Of a DNA stretch of 64,000 nt, positions 23,394-33,984 are shown one piece after another. The translations under genes were made by a program, and so were the position numbers. The DNA is from Polytrichum commune. Its lineage: Eukaryota; Streptophyta; Polytrichopsida; Polytrichales; Polytrichaceae. Position 1 is the stretch's first letter; the number at the start of each line of letters is the position of its first letter. The notes under the pieces were generated by a model. It saw only the letters and a program-made list of their open reading frames with translations, did no database searches and was not told the DNA's origin. The stretch lies in the NCBI GenBank assembly GCA_950295325.1, contig OX485804.1, forward strand, positions 35,402,001-35,466,000, read 5' to 3'.

Positions 23394-26300
23394 GTGACTG
23401 ATAATTACCTTCATCCACATCCAATGTCTGAAATTTAAATCCGCCAATTTCAATTTTCAATGATTTACTTCTGTTTGAAGAAGCAACCAATCAATCCTGG
23501 ATGATGGAATTTGGGGTTTAGGCAAAACCCTAACGAGGGTTTTTGATGGAGTGAGTACTCTTCAGTTTTGAGGCTATGGTGCATTGAGGCATGGGATTGA
23601 AGGTTACCTCCGATAATAGATTCGACGTTCTCGATATAAGGACATCATCATTCAATCTGTGGAATTTTCGATTTTAGTTGACAATTGCTATTAGATGACG
23701 TCGATGGAATTCGATTGAGCATGCGACAGGTTAAGGTAGGCATTCAACTTGTGCTCATCTTCCTGCTGTCCGGGTGGAGTTCTAAGACGTCTTTCTTACC
23801 TTGAAAAGCAGTGGGAAATTGTGCCAATGCTGATGTTCTCGATGTAGGGACATCGTCATTGAATTTTTTGAGTTTGCGTTTTTAGTTGCCGATTGCTATT
23901 AGATGATGTCGAGGCATTCGATTGAGCATGCAACAGACATCGTGAGCATTCAACTTATGCTCACCTTCCTGCTGTCCAGGTGGAGTTCTTCAATGTTTCT
24001 TACCTTGAAAGGCAATGGAAAAAATTGTCAATGCCTACTCCTGTGACCTGGGATGAAATCGATGTTCTCGATATAGGGACATCGCCATTCAATTTGCTGA
24101 GATTTGTGGTTTTAGTCGCCATTTGCTATTAGATGTCGGTGGCACTCAATTGAGGATGCAACAGGCTATGGTAGGCATTCAACTTGTGTTCACCTTCCTT
24201 CTGCCCAGGTGGAGTTCTTGAATATCTTTCTTATCTTAAGAATTGGAAAGATGTGCCAATGCCTACTCTTGTGACCTCTCATGGTAGTGTCGACGTTCTC
24301 AAGTAAGGAAATCATTGAATTTCTTGAGTTTTGCGTTTGTAATTGCCAATTGCTATTAGATATCGATGGCGTTCAATTGAGCATGCACCAGGCTATGGTG
24401 AGCATTCAACTTGTGCTCGCCTTCCCGCTTTCCAGGTGGAGTTCTTAAATGTCTTTCTTACCTTGCATATTATTGGAATTTTTTTCCAGTGCTGATGTTC
24501 TCGATATAGGGACATCATCATTCAATTTGTTGCGTTTGCATTTTTGGTTGCCAATTGCTATTAGATGTCGATGGCAACTAATTGAGCGTGCAACAGGCTA
24601 TGGTAGGCATTCACCTAGTGCTCACCCTTCCTGCTGTCCAGGTGGAGATCTAAAATGTCTTTCTTACCGATGATAATGTCGATGTTCTCGATATAAGGAC
24701 ATGCATTATCATTCAATTCGTTTTTAGTTGTCAATTGCTATAACATATCGATGGCATGCAACTCAGGAGGATTTCTAAATTGTCTTCCTTACCATGAAAC
24801 GCAATAGAGAAAATGTGCCAATGCCTACTCCTGTGATCTGATGTCATCTAGGTGACGCTGCCGTGGAAATTGCACTTCACATACTGAACTGGATGTTTGC
24901 GAATTTACTCAGCAAAGCAAGTTTAAAACGCTAGGAGCAACAAAGCCGTCTCAACCGCTTCGACAATACACTTCGAAGAGGTCTCGGCTCATATCGCCGC
25001 TTCAAAAAGAGGACTCCCTCACGCGGGTAAATCAGTTACATTGCTCTCCGAAGGCCATCAGATCTTCCAGAGGTAACAAAATTGAGGCGACCATGGGGGG
25101 TGCGGAAACAGGTCGAGTGCCTCGGGTGCTCACAGTGGCAGGCTCAGATTCCGGAGCAGGAGCTGGGATTCAGGCTGACATGAAAGCTTGCGGAGCTCTC
25201 GGGGTTTACTGCACAACGGCCATCACAGCTGTAACGGCACAAAACACTGTCGGAGTGCAAGTGAGTTCTTTCGTTCTTTCCTTCCCTAAACCCTAAACTC
25301 TAAAACCCTACCTCGTGGAAATGCTTGGAAAATTTGCTACAACAACCTCTGAACTTACGTTGCACCTGACCTCTTCACATCAGAAGTATCTGAAATTTGG
25401 CAAACCGGAATTTGATAAAAGGGATTTGTCAACAAATGATGTTGCAGAGTGAGGGGTTGAAAGCTGAATAACAAGGGTTTGAACACCGGCAGAGTGCATG
25501 TGAATTCTTTCCTCAAACTTGCTACAGCCTCCGAAATCAAATCGCAACCTGAAGCCTTCACATCAGAAGTATCTGAAATTTGGCAACCCGGAATATGATA
25601 GAAGTGATTGTCAACAAATGATGTTGGAGAATAAGGAAGTAAAAGCTGAACAGAAGGGTTTAATGACGGCGTGACAAAATTGCATGAATCGTGTGCATTG
25701 CGATGCAGGGCATCCATGCAGTACCGGCGGAGTTTGTGGAGTCCCAGGTGGAATCTGTGCTGATCGACATTGGCTGTGATGTGGTGAGTGTGCCCATCCG
25801 CATTCTCTTAACTGCGGGGCCCTGGACATGCTTCGGGAGCTTAACAATTCCTGCCGATTTCGTATGCAGATGCTTGTAGCGAAGAAACGATCCGAAACTT
25901 GAAATCCTAAACCCTAACCCTAATTCTCTCTGGTTGGGGTTTCGAATGTAGGTGAAGACAGGAATGTTGCCATCTGCCGAAATTATCCAGAGTCTATGCA
26001 ATGTGTTACGTTCACACCCTGCCACTGGTATTATTTTCATAACTCAACTCATAAGATACTTAAGTAGGTAGCCTGTTTTAACTTCCGACGCGAATAAAAT
26101 GATTGTTAGGGAATTCGGATAACCTATGAATGATTCCAAAGGGGCCACATCTCTTCCATTGATACTTGGTAGATGGAAGAAGGATTTGTCCAAAGATCAG
26201 CCTTCGTGCATGTACTCAAGGACCTTGACTCTTGAAAATTTGTTGTTGAAGTTAGAATAGAAAGAGAAAGTCCTTGCACATGCTTAAGAATGCTATACAA

Positions 26301-29300
26301 TGATAAACAGATAAGTAAAGGCTTTATGATGTTATTGGTTACTACAATCTGGTTTATTGGCTCTGTCAAAGAGAGGACATGAGGTTTTTGGACGTCTGAT
26401 GAGTATAGCAACTCCTTTGGTCACTGTAATGATACTCTCAATAATCATTGGCTTTCAAAGATTTTTTGGCCAATGTTACATGTCCATATATATCATAAAC
26501 TTCTGTGCCCACCGATCATTTAGAGACATGACCCTTTAAAGTCCTTTGACTTTCGATTCTTGAGGGTGGGAAGGGTTTTAGAGAGTTACCCCAGTTACCC
26601 CTCTCCCAATACTCAGTGGGCAATAAGGATTGCCCTTGGGAACAAGAACTAGTCGTGGACCCACCTTTATTTGAGAATGAGCTATGGGAAAAAGTGGGTA
26701 AATTTGGGCAGTTCGAAAACATATATGCTCAATAATGACCCTGAAGAGTGAACGATGCTTTCTTATAATTATGAACTTGACATCGAGACCAAGAAGATAT
26801 ATATGCAGTTTCACCTTTCTGTAAATGAGGCATCTCAGTCTGTCAGAGAAGGGAGTGAACCTTCCTGCTTATACTTCTTGTTAGCATGTCTTTGCAATGT
26901 CAAAGCTTCTGTAAAACAGGTGAGCATTTTAAAAGAAGTGTCGAGTGCTCCTAATGGATTTGATGTGGTTGAGGAGAACAGGGTTGGTTGTCGATCCCGT
27001 TTTGGTGTCGACCAGTGGGGATGAGCTTGCGGGGCCTGCAATCCTCGATGCCCTACGGTATGGGGTTAAGCTTTCATTTCTAGGCAAATTTGTGTGTAAG
27101 GGTAGACTGGTGGAAGCCTGGCTTAATTGTTGAAAGCTACACTATAAATCTGATCTACTTTGGTTTTAAAACTGATGTGCCGTATTGATAAGAGTGGCCT
27201 CCAGGACTTGTCCTGGAACAGCAAGTGTCCCATGCCACCTTCTCTGGTTGCGAGCCAGTGATTGCAAGATCATTTACGTGGGTTGATGATGAATAGTGTG
27301 GGCTGCACTAAATCAGATGTATAATGTTGCTGGATGGTTACTGTCATGAGCGATAATCTTTGTCATAAATCACGTCCTCTTTTTAAGTGACAAATTTTCT
27401 TGAGTATCTTGAAAGTTGAGCTCAGGCTGGGTGTCTGATTAGAATACCTTCTTTCATTCTGATCAACATGTTTCTGGGAGATTCATTAATGGCCTCATAG
27501 ATTCTAATTTTATTAATTACATTTTTCTCTGACTTCCATATTTTGTTGTGCAGAGATGAGCTTTTCCCCATGGCAGACTTGGTAACACCCAACTTGTCCG
27601 AGGCGTCCACTTTAATTGGAGGTGATCCTGTGACCACTGTAGCTGAAATGCGCATGGCAGCTGAGGCTATTCACCAATTTGGTCCAAGGTTAATACCACA
27701 CTCTTCCACAATTTTTGGAAGCCCTTTTATGTCTGCACTTTGGAAACTATCCACTAACTTAGGGATACTTACAGCTACATGACTTAAGTCTGCTCTACCA
27801 AAGAAATTCTGGTTGACGGAGTGAAGGGTGTATGTTAAGGTTGATTAGGATGTGGTCAATATTCAGAAAGTAGAAACAGACCACTAGTTGTTATAAATAT
27901 TTATGTTTTGATGGTGCAGGTATGTTCTTGTGAAAGGTGGACACCTCTCTGGCTCTGGCGGCTTAGTGGATGTTCTCTACGATGGTAGTGCATCTGATCT
28001 GGACATGTTGTTTATTGTAAACTTTAACTATTTTTGAGTTTCTATGAATGCTTGAGCACCGTCAAACTGCAGAAAATTGTAGACATAATGTAGAGTTACG
28101 AAATTATAGAAATTGAACTTGGTGATGTTTGCAGGAGTTGAATGGCATGAACTTCCTTCATCTCGAGTAGAGACTCGAAACACACATGGAACTGGGTGCA
28201 CCTTGGCATCTGCTATAGCTGCTGAATTAGCCAAAGGCCAGCCCATGCTCCCTGCTATCCTGGTATATTAGCCTCCAGATGCTCACCTTACAGCTTAGGA
28301 CACAATTTCTTTTGTTTTTAAAGAATTGAAAGCCTTGCTCAAAATTTACGACATGTAGCTTTGCTACACATAGCCACTAGACATTGATGTGCAAACACAT
28401 CACCAACATTTTTTATTACACTTGAGAGAATTGTGTTCTCTCCATTTTTTGAAATGAAGCAGTAGTTCTTTGAGGTGTACGCTAACCGAGTAGAATAAAT
28501 GTGGTATTCATTTCCATGCAAGACATGGGATGCACTTCGTTGTCCTTTAAAGAATATGTTAAAGAAAATTAAGCTCCTAGTCTAACCAAGCATTACTTTT
28601 TATTACTTTGTCTTGTTTGGAATTTAATAGTCTGCATTCTTTCTGCTTCTGTTGATGCAGGCTGCAAAGAGTTATTTATCTGATGTACTGGAAGCAAGTG
28701 CAAACCTCAAGATTGGTGAAGGCAAACAAGGTCCTGTGAACCATCTTTTCAAGCTCTCAAACTGGGAGAAAGGCTTGAGCCAGAGGAACTTCCAGCCTGA
28801 GTCGCTTCGTCTCTATGCTGTCACTGACTCTTCAATGAATAAAAGGTGGAGCCGATCAACATGTGATGCCGTACGAGGGGCCATTGAAGGTGGTGCCACT
28901 ATTGTGCAAATCAGGTTTGTGATCTTCAAATAATTCAACTTTACGCAAGTGAAAGTAAGCAATTATCTCAGTTTGATTGCTTGAGCTCATTATAGCACGT
29001 CAAACCAACTGAAATGAGATAATTACATACATTCCTGGCGAAGGCCATAATATGCATGAGCATTCCATTGTTATGGTTAGAGGAGGTAGACCGAAAGACT
29101 TGCCAGATGTGAAATACCATTGTATTTGAGGAGTTAATGATTTGTTAGGCATGTTGTAGGATGCGAGTTAGATCTGCTCTCGCACTATTCGCATGAAACT
29201 TGCCATTTTATTATTTGACATATAACCTCATGATGCACTCAAGAAAGATACAAAGCTTCAGGGTTTAGAAGCAAAAGTCGCAGTTACTTGTGGTTTTGTG

Positions 29301-30442
29301 CTTCATTGTTGTTTGATTAGCCTCTCTGATTTCTTCCAAAACAGAAACATAAACCTTCATTCTTTTCTTTCCATGTGCACAGGGAGAAGGAGGCGGAGAC
29401 TGGCGAGTTTCTTCAAGTAAGCTCTCCATGCAGCTGACACGTTTTTGATAACTGATCTGACAACACCAGGAGAGTTGTCATCTTGTAATGCACCTTGTTT
29501 TATACTTATCTAGAATGACAGTGAACCTCCATATCTTCATTTTCAGTACCGAGGTTTTCAAGAATTCATTCATGTAGAGGTTTGACAAACTTAAACCTTA
29601 TAGGTCTAAGAGACCCATGGTAGGCCTCAAGGTGTCATACAGACGGGTGGAAGAATACTTGTTATTTTAAGCTAAAAGTGTCAAACGCGACCCTATTATA
29701 GACTAGCCCCATTAGTCAGTTGTATTATTCCAATCGGAGCATACATACATGTGTAAATGAGAGATTTGAGCTTGTAAAAATGACCTAGAGTCAAAATACA
29801 TACCACATATATCTAATTACAATTGTCACATAGGACTTTTCACTTCGTCTCTTTAATTGGATTTCAATATCATAGAATGTGACAACTAAACCTGCTATTA
29901 TTTGCCCTTGAACGAAAATGCAGGAAGCAGAGATGTCGTTGAAAGTGGCACGTGAGTATGGTGTTCCACTTCTAATTAATGATCGAATCGACATCGCCAT
30001 GGCATGCAATGCAGATGGTGTGCATTTAGGCCAGTCTGATTTACCAGTTGCCCGGGCACGGGCTCTACTGGGACCGGAGAAGATCATCGGGGTTTCTTGT
30101 AAGACTCCCGAGCAGGCTGAGAAGGCATGGAAAGAAGGAGCTGACTATGTCGGCTCGGGCGGAGTTTACCCAACAAATACAAAGAAAGACAACAAGACTA
30201 TTGGTGTTGCAGGCTTATGGGAAGTTTGTTACGGCAGCCCAATACCCGTGGTTGCAATTGGTGGGATCAAAACCACAAATGTGAGTGAGGTCTTGAACCA
30301 CCCCCGTCCCGAAAACCTGAAGGGTGTTGCAGTTGTTTCAGGTTTGTTTGATCAACCGGACGTGAAGAAAGCAACGGAGGCAGTGAGGTGTATTGTAGAT
30401 GAGTGTTTCCAAGCTGCCCCCCTGTCCGTCACTTCTTTGTGA
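23337..30442 (+). CDS. TH1: Bifunctional HMP-P kinase / thiamine-phosphate synthase (TH1), 11 exons predicted
   Basis: Phosphorylates hydroxymethylpyrimidine phosphate to the diphosphate and condenses it with thiazole phosphate to thiamine monophosphate; in plants this occurs in plastids. Deduced exons: 23,337-23,393 (tentative), 24,913-25,260, 25,709-25,783, 25,952-26,027, 26,982-27,057, 27,554-27,688, 27,920-27,984, 28,135-28,262, 28,661-28,914, 29,383-29,416, 29,924-30,442. All introns begin GT, end AG, and phases agree, giving about 588 aa. The ThiD half has [46 protein letters not shown] and the anion-hole motif NTHGTGCT. The ThiE half has [53 protein letters not shown] and VVAIGGI. The catalytic domains from 25,093 (509 aa) are near certain. 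The N-terminal leader is inferred: the frame upstream of Met 25,093 is open back to 24,856 and Ser/Arg/Lys-rich, as in transit peptides. No broken motif seen. Confidence 0.9.
23624..24840 (+). repeat. Diverged tandem repeat, six units of about 190-230 bp, in predicted TH1 intron 1
   Basis: GAYGTTCTCGATATAGGGAC-like starts occur at 23,624, 23,832, 24,061, 24,292, 24,493 and 24,681. Each is followed by a TGCCAATTGCTATTAGATG-like block, an ATTGAGCATGCAACAGG-like block, ATTCAACTTGTGCTCACC, CTGTCCAGGTGGAGTTC and TTTCTTACCTTG. Units have diverged by substitutions and deletions; the last is truncated. Each unit contains an AGGTGGAG donor-like string, so the array multiplies possible splice sites. 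Confidence 0.85.
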
Positions 30443-30570
30443 CATGCATATTGTGCATTTTGTTTTTCGAAACATGTTTTTTCAGTTCTTGACGAGTAAA
30501 AGGTTTGTGTCACTTGAATGTTTGGTGTGACGCTCAGTGGCCGAACATGACACTTGATTTTAGTTGTCAT

Positions 30571-30970
30571 CAAGGTATCTGTGCCTTATGTGGTCATTCT
30601 TTTTAATTGGATTCTTCTAATTAAGGACGGACACCAAAAAGACACGGGCTATGATGAGATTGGACTATGTGCTCAATATAGACAACATTTAGGTTTATCA
30701 GTCAGCACGGTTGAGAAGGACCCCAAGAAGACTTGTTGAGAATGGACACCAAAAAAAACTTCATGTGAAGTGTTATGATGAGGTTTGGACTATGTGTTCA
30801 AAATGTACAGGTAGTAGGTTTCTAGGTTCAACAGTGAACATCGCAATTGGGAGGGCCCATATTGTCACTTGAAAGAGAAAGAGAATCTTCACTTTGACCT
30901 TTTCTAACTTCTGCATCTCAGCCCTGATTTTGAAACTTGAAATGACAATCTTTGTGATTCAGTGCAATTG
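30571..30970 (+). mobile_element. Mariner-type MITE family M1, copy in or near the TH1 3' UTR
   Basis: Starts AGGTATCTGTGCCTTATG and GTGGTCATTCTTTTTAATTGG and carries the family's CCAAAAAGACACG, GAGATTGGACTATGTGCTCAA, GGTTCAACAGTGAAC and GAATCTTCACTTTGACC blocks. The central segment with CACCAAAAA...GGACTATGTG is duplicated. It begins 128 bp after the TH1 stop codon, so it may be part of the transcript. The right terminal repeat is lost. Confidence 0.6.
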
Positions 30971-32439
30971 CTAACCGATCAGGATGATTCCCAGCTCAAT
31001 CCAATGGCCAAAATTGTGTGTGGAGTTGGAAGTGCCCACAATAAGGTCATGGACCTTATGCAAAGTGTTTCACCAAGTGCCAAGTTTTGGAGCTGTTCTA
31101 AGGTGAGCCACAATGCTGTGTCATTATCAGGGACGCACTTTTGAAGCTTAATCGGTATTTCTTTTCTGTCATTTTTTAGCTGGGCAAAGTATACCTTAAC
31201 TGCGTTCAACGTCAACAGTGTTGCAAGGGGATTGCAACTTCTGGTTTAAAAACACGAGTCCTTTTGTGGATCCTTACTTTGAGAATGTTTTGAGAGAACT
31301 GTGAATCAGGGGTACCCGCCGACTGATATACAGGTATATTCACAACCTGTCAGAATCATTCCACTAGGCAACAGCAAAGCAGCTGTGTCCTTGCTTAACA
31401 TTTCTCATACTCAAAGTTATCAGTGTGTACTTGTCATGTGAGGTGGCTCCAAGAATCTAGGCCTGTGCTTGTCCTAACAATACGAAACCCAAATCAGATA
31501 CAAATGTTGTTGCATTAACTCTCAAGCAAAGTCGCAAGTAAAACATCAAAGCCAAAGGCGTGCAAACCAAAGATCCCTATGGGTCTTATTGCGTATCAAC
31601 CTGTCTCTTCCACGACAGAGGAACCATGAGTAAACAATTCAGAAGTGAAGTTAATTAGCTTGAGGGTTTAGTCATCAACTGGATCTACTGATCACTACAT
31701 GTGACTAAGTTCACCATATAATATGCATGAGGATCATCAGAGAAGGAAGGCCCACCAAATATTGTATTTTAGTGTCATATGGCATTTTATGTCATTGCGG
31801 TAACTTTTCTAATGACACTTCTTATGAATAAGTTTACAAGTATTGTCATCCCAACTTACTTTTAGTTCATCCACTCTTGGTTTGGTGTATTGTGCATCCT
31901 AACATTTCTGTGATGAAATATTGTCATGGGTGATTGAAATTTGGCTGGAAAATCATTAAATAAGTGACAATAATTGCAATATTTGAAATCTATAATGCCC
32001 AACTTTTTTATTTACAAGGAATGGCAAATATGTTAGGTTTACATTTAGTGTTGGCGACACTGCACGGGTGGTTTACAATGAGTACTGAGCAAATCAAATA
32101 GAATTGGCAACAATAAATAGAAATTTAGTGCAGTACCGCAAGTGTTTGTGGGTACGTAGTGAAGAATATCCTAACAGTAACCCTACTGTGTGAATAATTG
32201 TTTGCAAAAAACAATTTTTTTAACAAAAACATGTAAAATCTTGGAGTTGTGGCGATTAGTTCTTGGAAAATTGAAGCTTGACATAGAAGCAACAAACCAT
32301 ATGCAAAACTAAGCTATCTTCATTATTTTAACATAACACATTCATTTTTCCAATGCGTTTCATGAATCAATGGTAGAATCATTGTTTTTTTTCTTCTTCC
32401 AATAAGCCTTATAAAGTGCTTTCATCCAATTGGTTACAT
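30971..32439. other. Intergenic, nothing recognised
   Basis: No gene supported. A segment with TGTGTGGAGTTGGAAG-like sequence (31,018-31,033) recurs at 63,297-63,311, so part is dispersed repeat. Confidence 0.55.
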
Positions 32440-32560
32440 ATTGACATTTAAGTTTTCTTTATTAATTTGAGGTATATTCTCTATAGATTCCTTTGAATGA
32501 TTGATACTTTTCATGAAGTTTTGAGCTTTAACTAATTATTTTTCAAACTCAACTGGTGCA
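32440..32560. repeat. Single arm of the CCGGTT fold-back family
   Basis: TTTATTAATTTGAGGTATATTC, then TATAGATTCC, TTGAATGATTGATACTTTTC and TTTTTCAAACTCAACTGG, match the right arm of 3,585-3,960. No second arm. Confidence 0.5.
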
Positions 32561-32779
32561 TCTATAAGTAGAGGTCAATTTTCCCATTCATTGTGTCACA
32601 TTGGCTCCAATCTTTTATTTTTTTAGTATGTTGGACCATAACCCTAGTATAAAGTCTTGGGTCCAAAACTTTTGCTCTTGACCAATAGGATTGCTCGATT
32701 TTCAGAGTTTCTTTGGTCTTGGACCCAAATGCAAACCCCACCCTCAATCGGCTGCACACAGGACTCAAAAGATTTGCCG

Positions 32780-32787
32780 TTTCCCGC
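32780..32787 (+). promoter_or_regulatory. E2F-like site upstream of PRIM2
   Basis: TTTCCCGC matches the plant E2F consensus WTTSSCSS exactly. It is about 1.2 kb before the start codon, but a leader with 5' UTR introns would put it near the promoter. Replication genes, including primase subunits, are commonly E2F-driven in S phase. Function is inferred. Confidence 0.45.
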
Positions 32788-32842
32788 CACTCCAGAAATC
32801 ATCCATCATCAAATTCGTTCATCCATCACAAGTTCATCCTTC

Positions 32843-32850
32843 ATTCCCGC
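32843..32850 (+). promoter_or_regulatory. Second E2F-like site
   Basis: ATTCCCGC also fits WTTSSCSS and lies 63 bp after the first site. Two matches spaced this closely in an otherwise AT-rich region are suggestive, not proof. Confidence 0.35.
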
Positions 32851-33475
32851 GCTCCACCGTTGCTAGTGTTTGGTGAAAGGAATGCTTTCCCTCGCGCTAA
32901 AGCGAAGCCTTCCACAGCACTGTTGGATTGTTGCATTGCGTTCGCAACGATTACAGATTGGAAACATTGGCACCAAATCGCAGTCTAGAAAGATTTCTTG
33001 CACATTTCTTGCTGTAATTTCTTTCTCGTAGTGATCATTCGAAGAAGATGTGGAGGAAGATGGCCTGACCAAAATCCATGGCGAGAAAGGGGTTTGGAAT
33101 CTTCAATTGCAGCTCTTAAAGGGAGGAATTGCTTGCCTCGCCGGCCGTGCACAAAATTATTCCGTTCTTATCACAATGCCTTCACTTTTGTGAGCGTTGT
33201 GAGCTTCCTGAGCTGGAAGAAATGGGTGCTTCATCCTACCTGGAGCTGCGTAGAGGTGGTTCCGCCGAATGGTGTAGAGATGGCTAAATTGGAGTGGTTG
33301 CGTGCATAATAGTGTGTAAGTATCATCTCTTACCTTCTTCCGCTGCTCTTGTTTCAAGTGGTTGATTGCTCACAGAATTGTCTCATTCCTTCTTTCAGTT
33401 GTGTCACCTTCTTGTTGCATCTCGAATTTGCGAGACGGGAGAACCTCCAACCTCGAAACAGCAGGGGACAGTGTG

Positions 33476-33984
33476 TAGGTTAAGTTGAAGGTCCGCATTG
33501 TTGTAGCGGATTGAGAGAATGATAAAGAGTGAAGGTCGAAAGTATTCTATGTTTTGGCACGGAAGTTTTGAATGTCTGTGGATGTGTGTATAGGTTAAGT
33601 TGAAGGTAGCATATTGTTGTAATGGATGGAGAGAATGATAATGAGTGAAGGTCGAAAGTATTCTATGTTGTGGCAGGGAAGTTAGGAATGTCCATGGATG
33701 TGTGTTTAGGTTAAGTTGAAGGTTGCCTTCTTGTAACGGACTAGTATGGGCCCGTGCCGTCTGAGCATGGTGCAGCTGTGCGTATGAATTAACGTCCCAG
33801 GCCATCCCGCGCCGTCCGCTCAACACGCCGTTGAGCCGACGCACATGGCTGGCTGGTTTGAAACTTTGGAACGTCCGTAGTCTATTGTATAGTAGATGAG
33901 AGAATGATGTAGAGTGAAGGTCGAAAGTATTCTGTGTGTGGCGATAAAGTGAGGAATGTCTGTGGATGTGTGTGCAGGAGAAAG
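33476..33984 (+). repeat. About 116-bp tandem repeat upstream of PRIM2, ending in an acceptor-like site
   Basis: TAGGTTAAGTTGAAGG recurs at about 33,476 (first copy TAGGTTAAG), 33,591 and 33,707. Between them repeat GAGAATGATAATGAGTGAAGG-like and TCGAAAGTATTCTATG blocks and GAATGTCTGTGGATGTGTG. A last partial unit (33,894-33,980) carries the same blocks and ends GTGTGTGCAGGAG, five bases before the PRIM2 ATG. A unique GC-richer segment (about 33,736-33,885) interrupts the third unit. The last unit ends in a good acceptor (GTGCAG), and each earlier unit ends in a mutated version (GTATAG, GTTTAG). The array may therefore be a duplicated 3' end of a 5' UTR intron. Confidence 0.75.

Noticed and set aside
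23500-24840. Noncoding RNA or CRISPR-like array from the regular repeats
   Set aside because: Units of 190-230 bp diverge along their whole length without unique spacers; a eukaryotic tandem repeat is sufficient.
25355-26040. Minus-strand ORFs of 78-126 aa
   Set aside because: They overlap TH1 exons and introns antisense and resemble no protein; the plus-strand exons are conserved.
33934-33984. Upstream in-frame ATG as the PRIM2 start (adds 17 residues)
   Set aside because: The added residues are Cys/Val-rich translation of the tandem repeat; family proteins begin at MEV, and an acceptor-like site precedes the downstream ATG.
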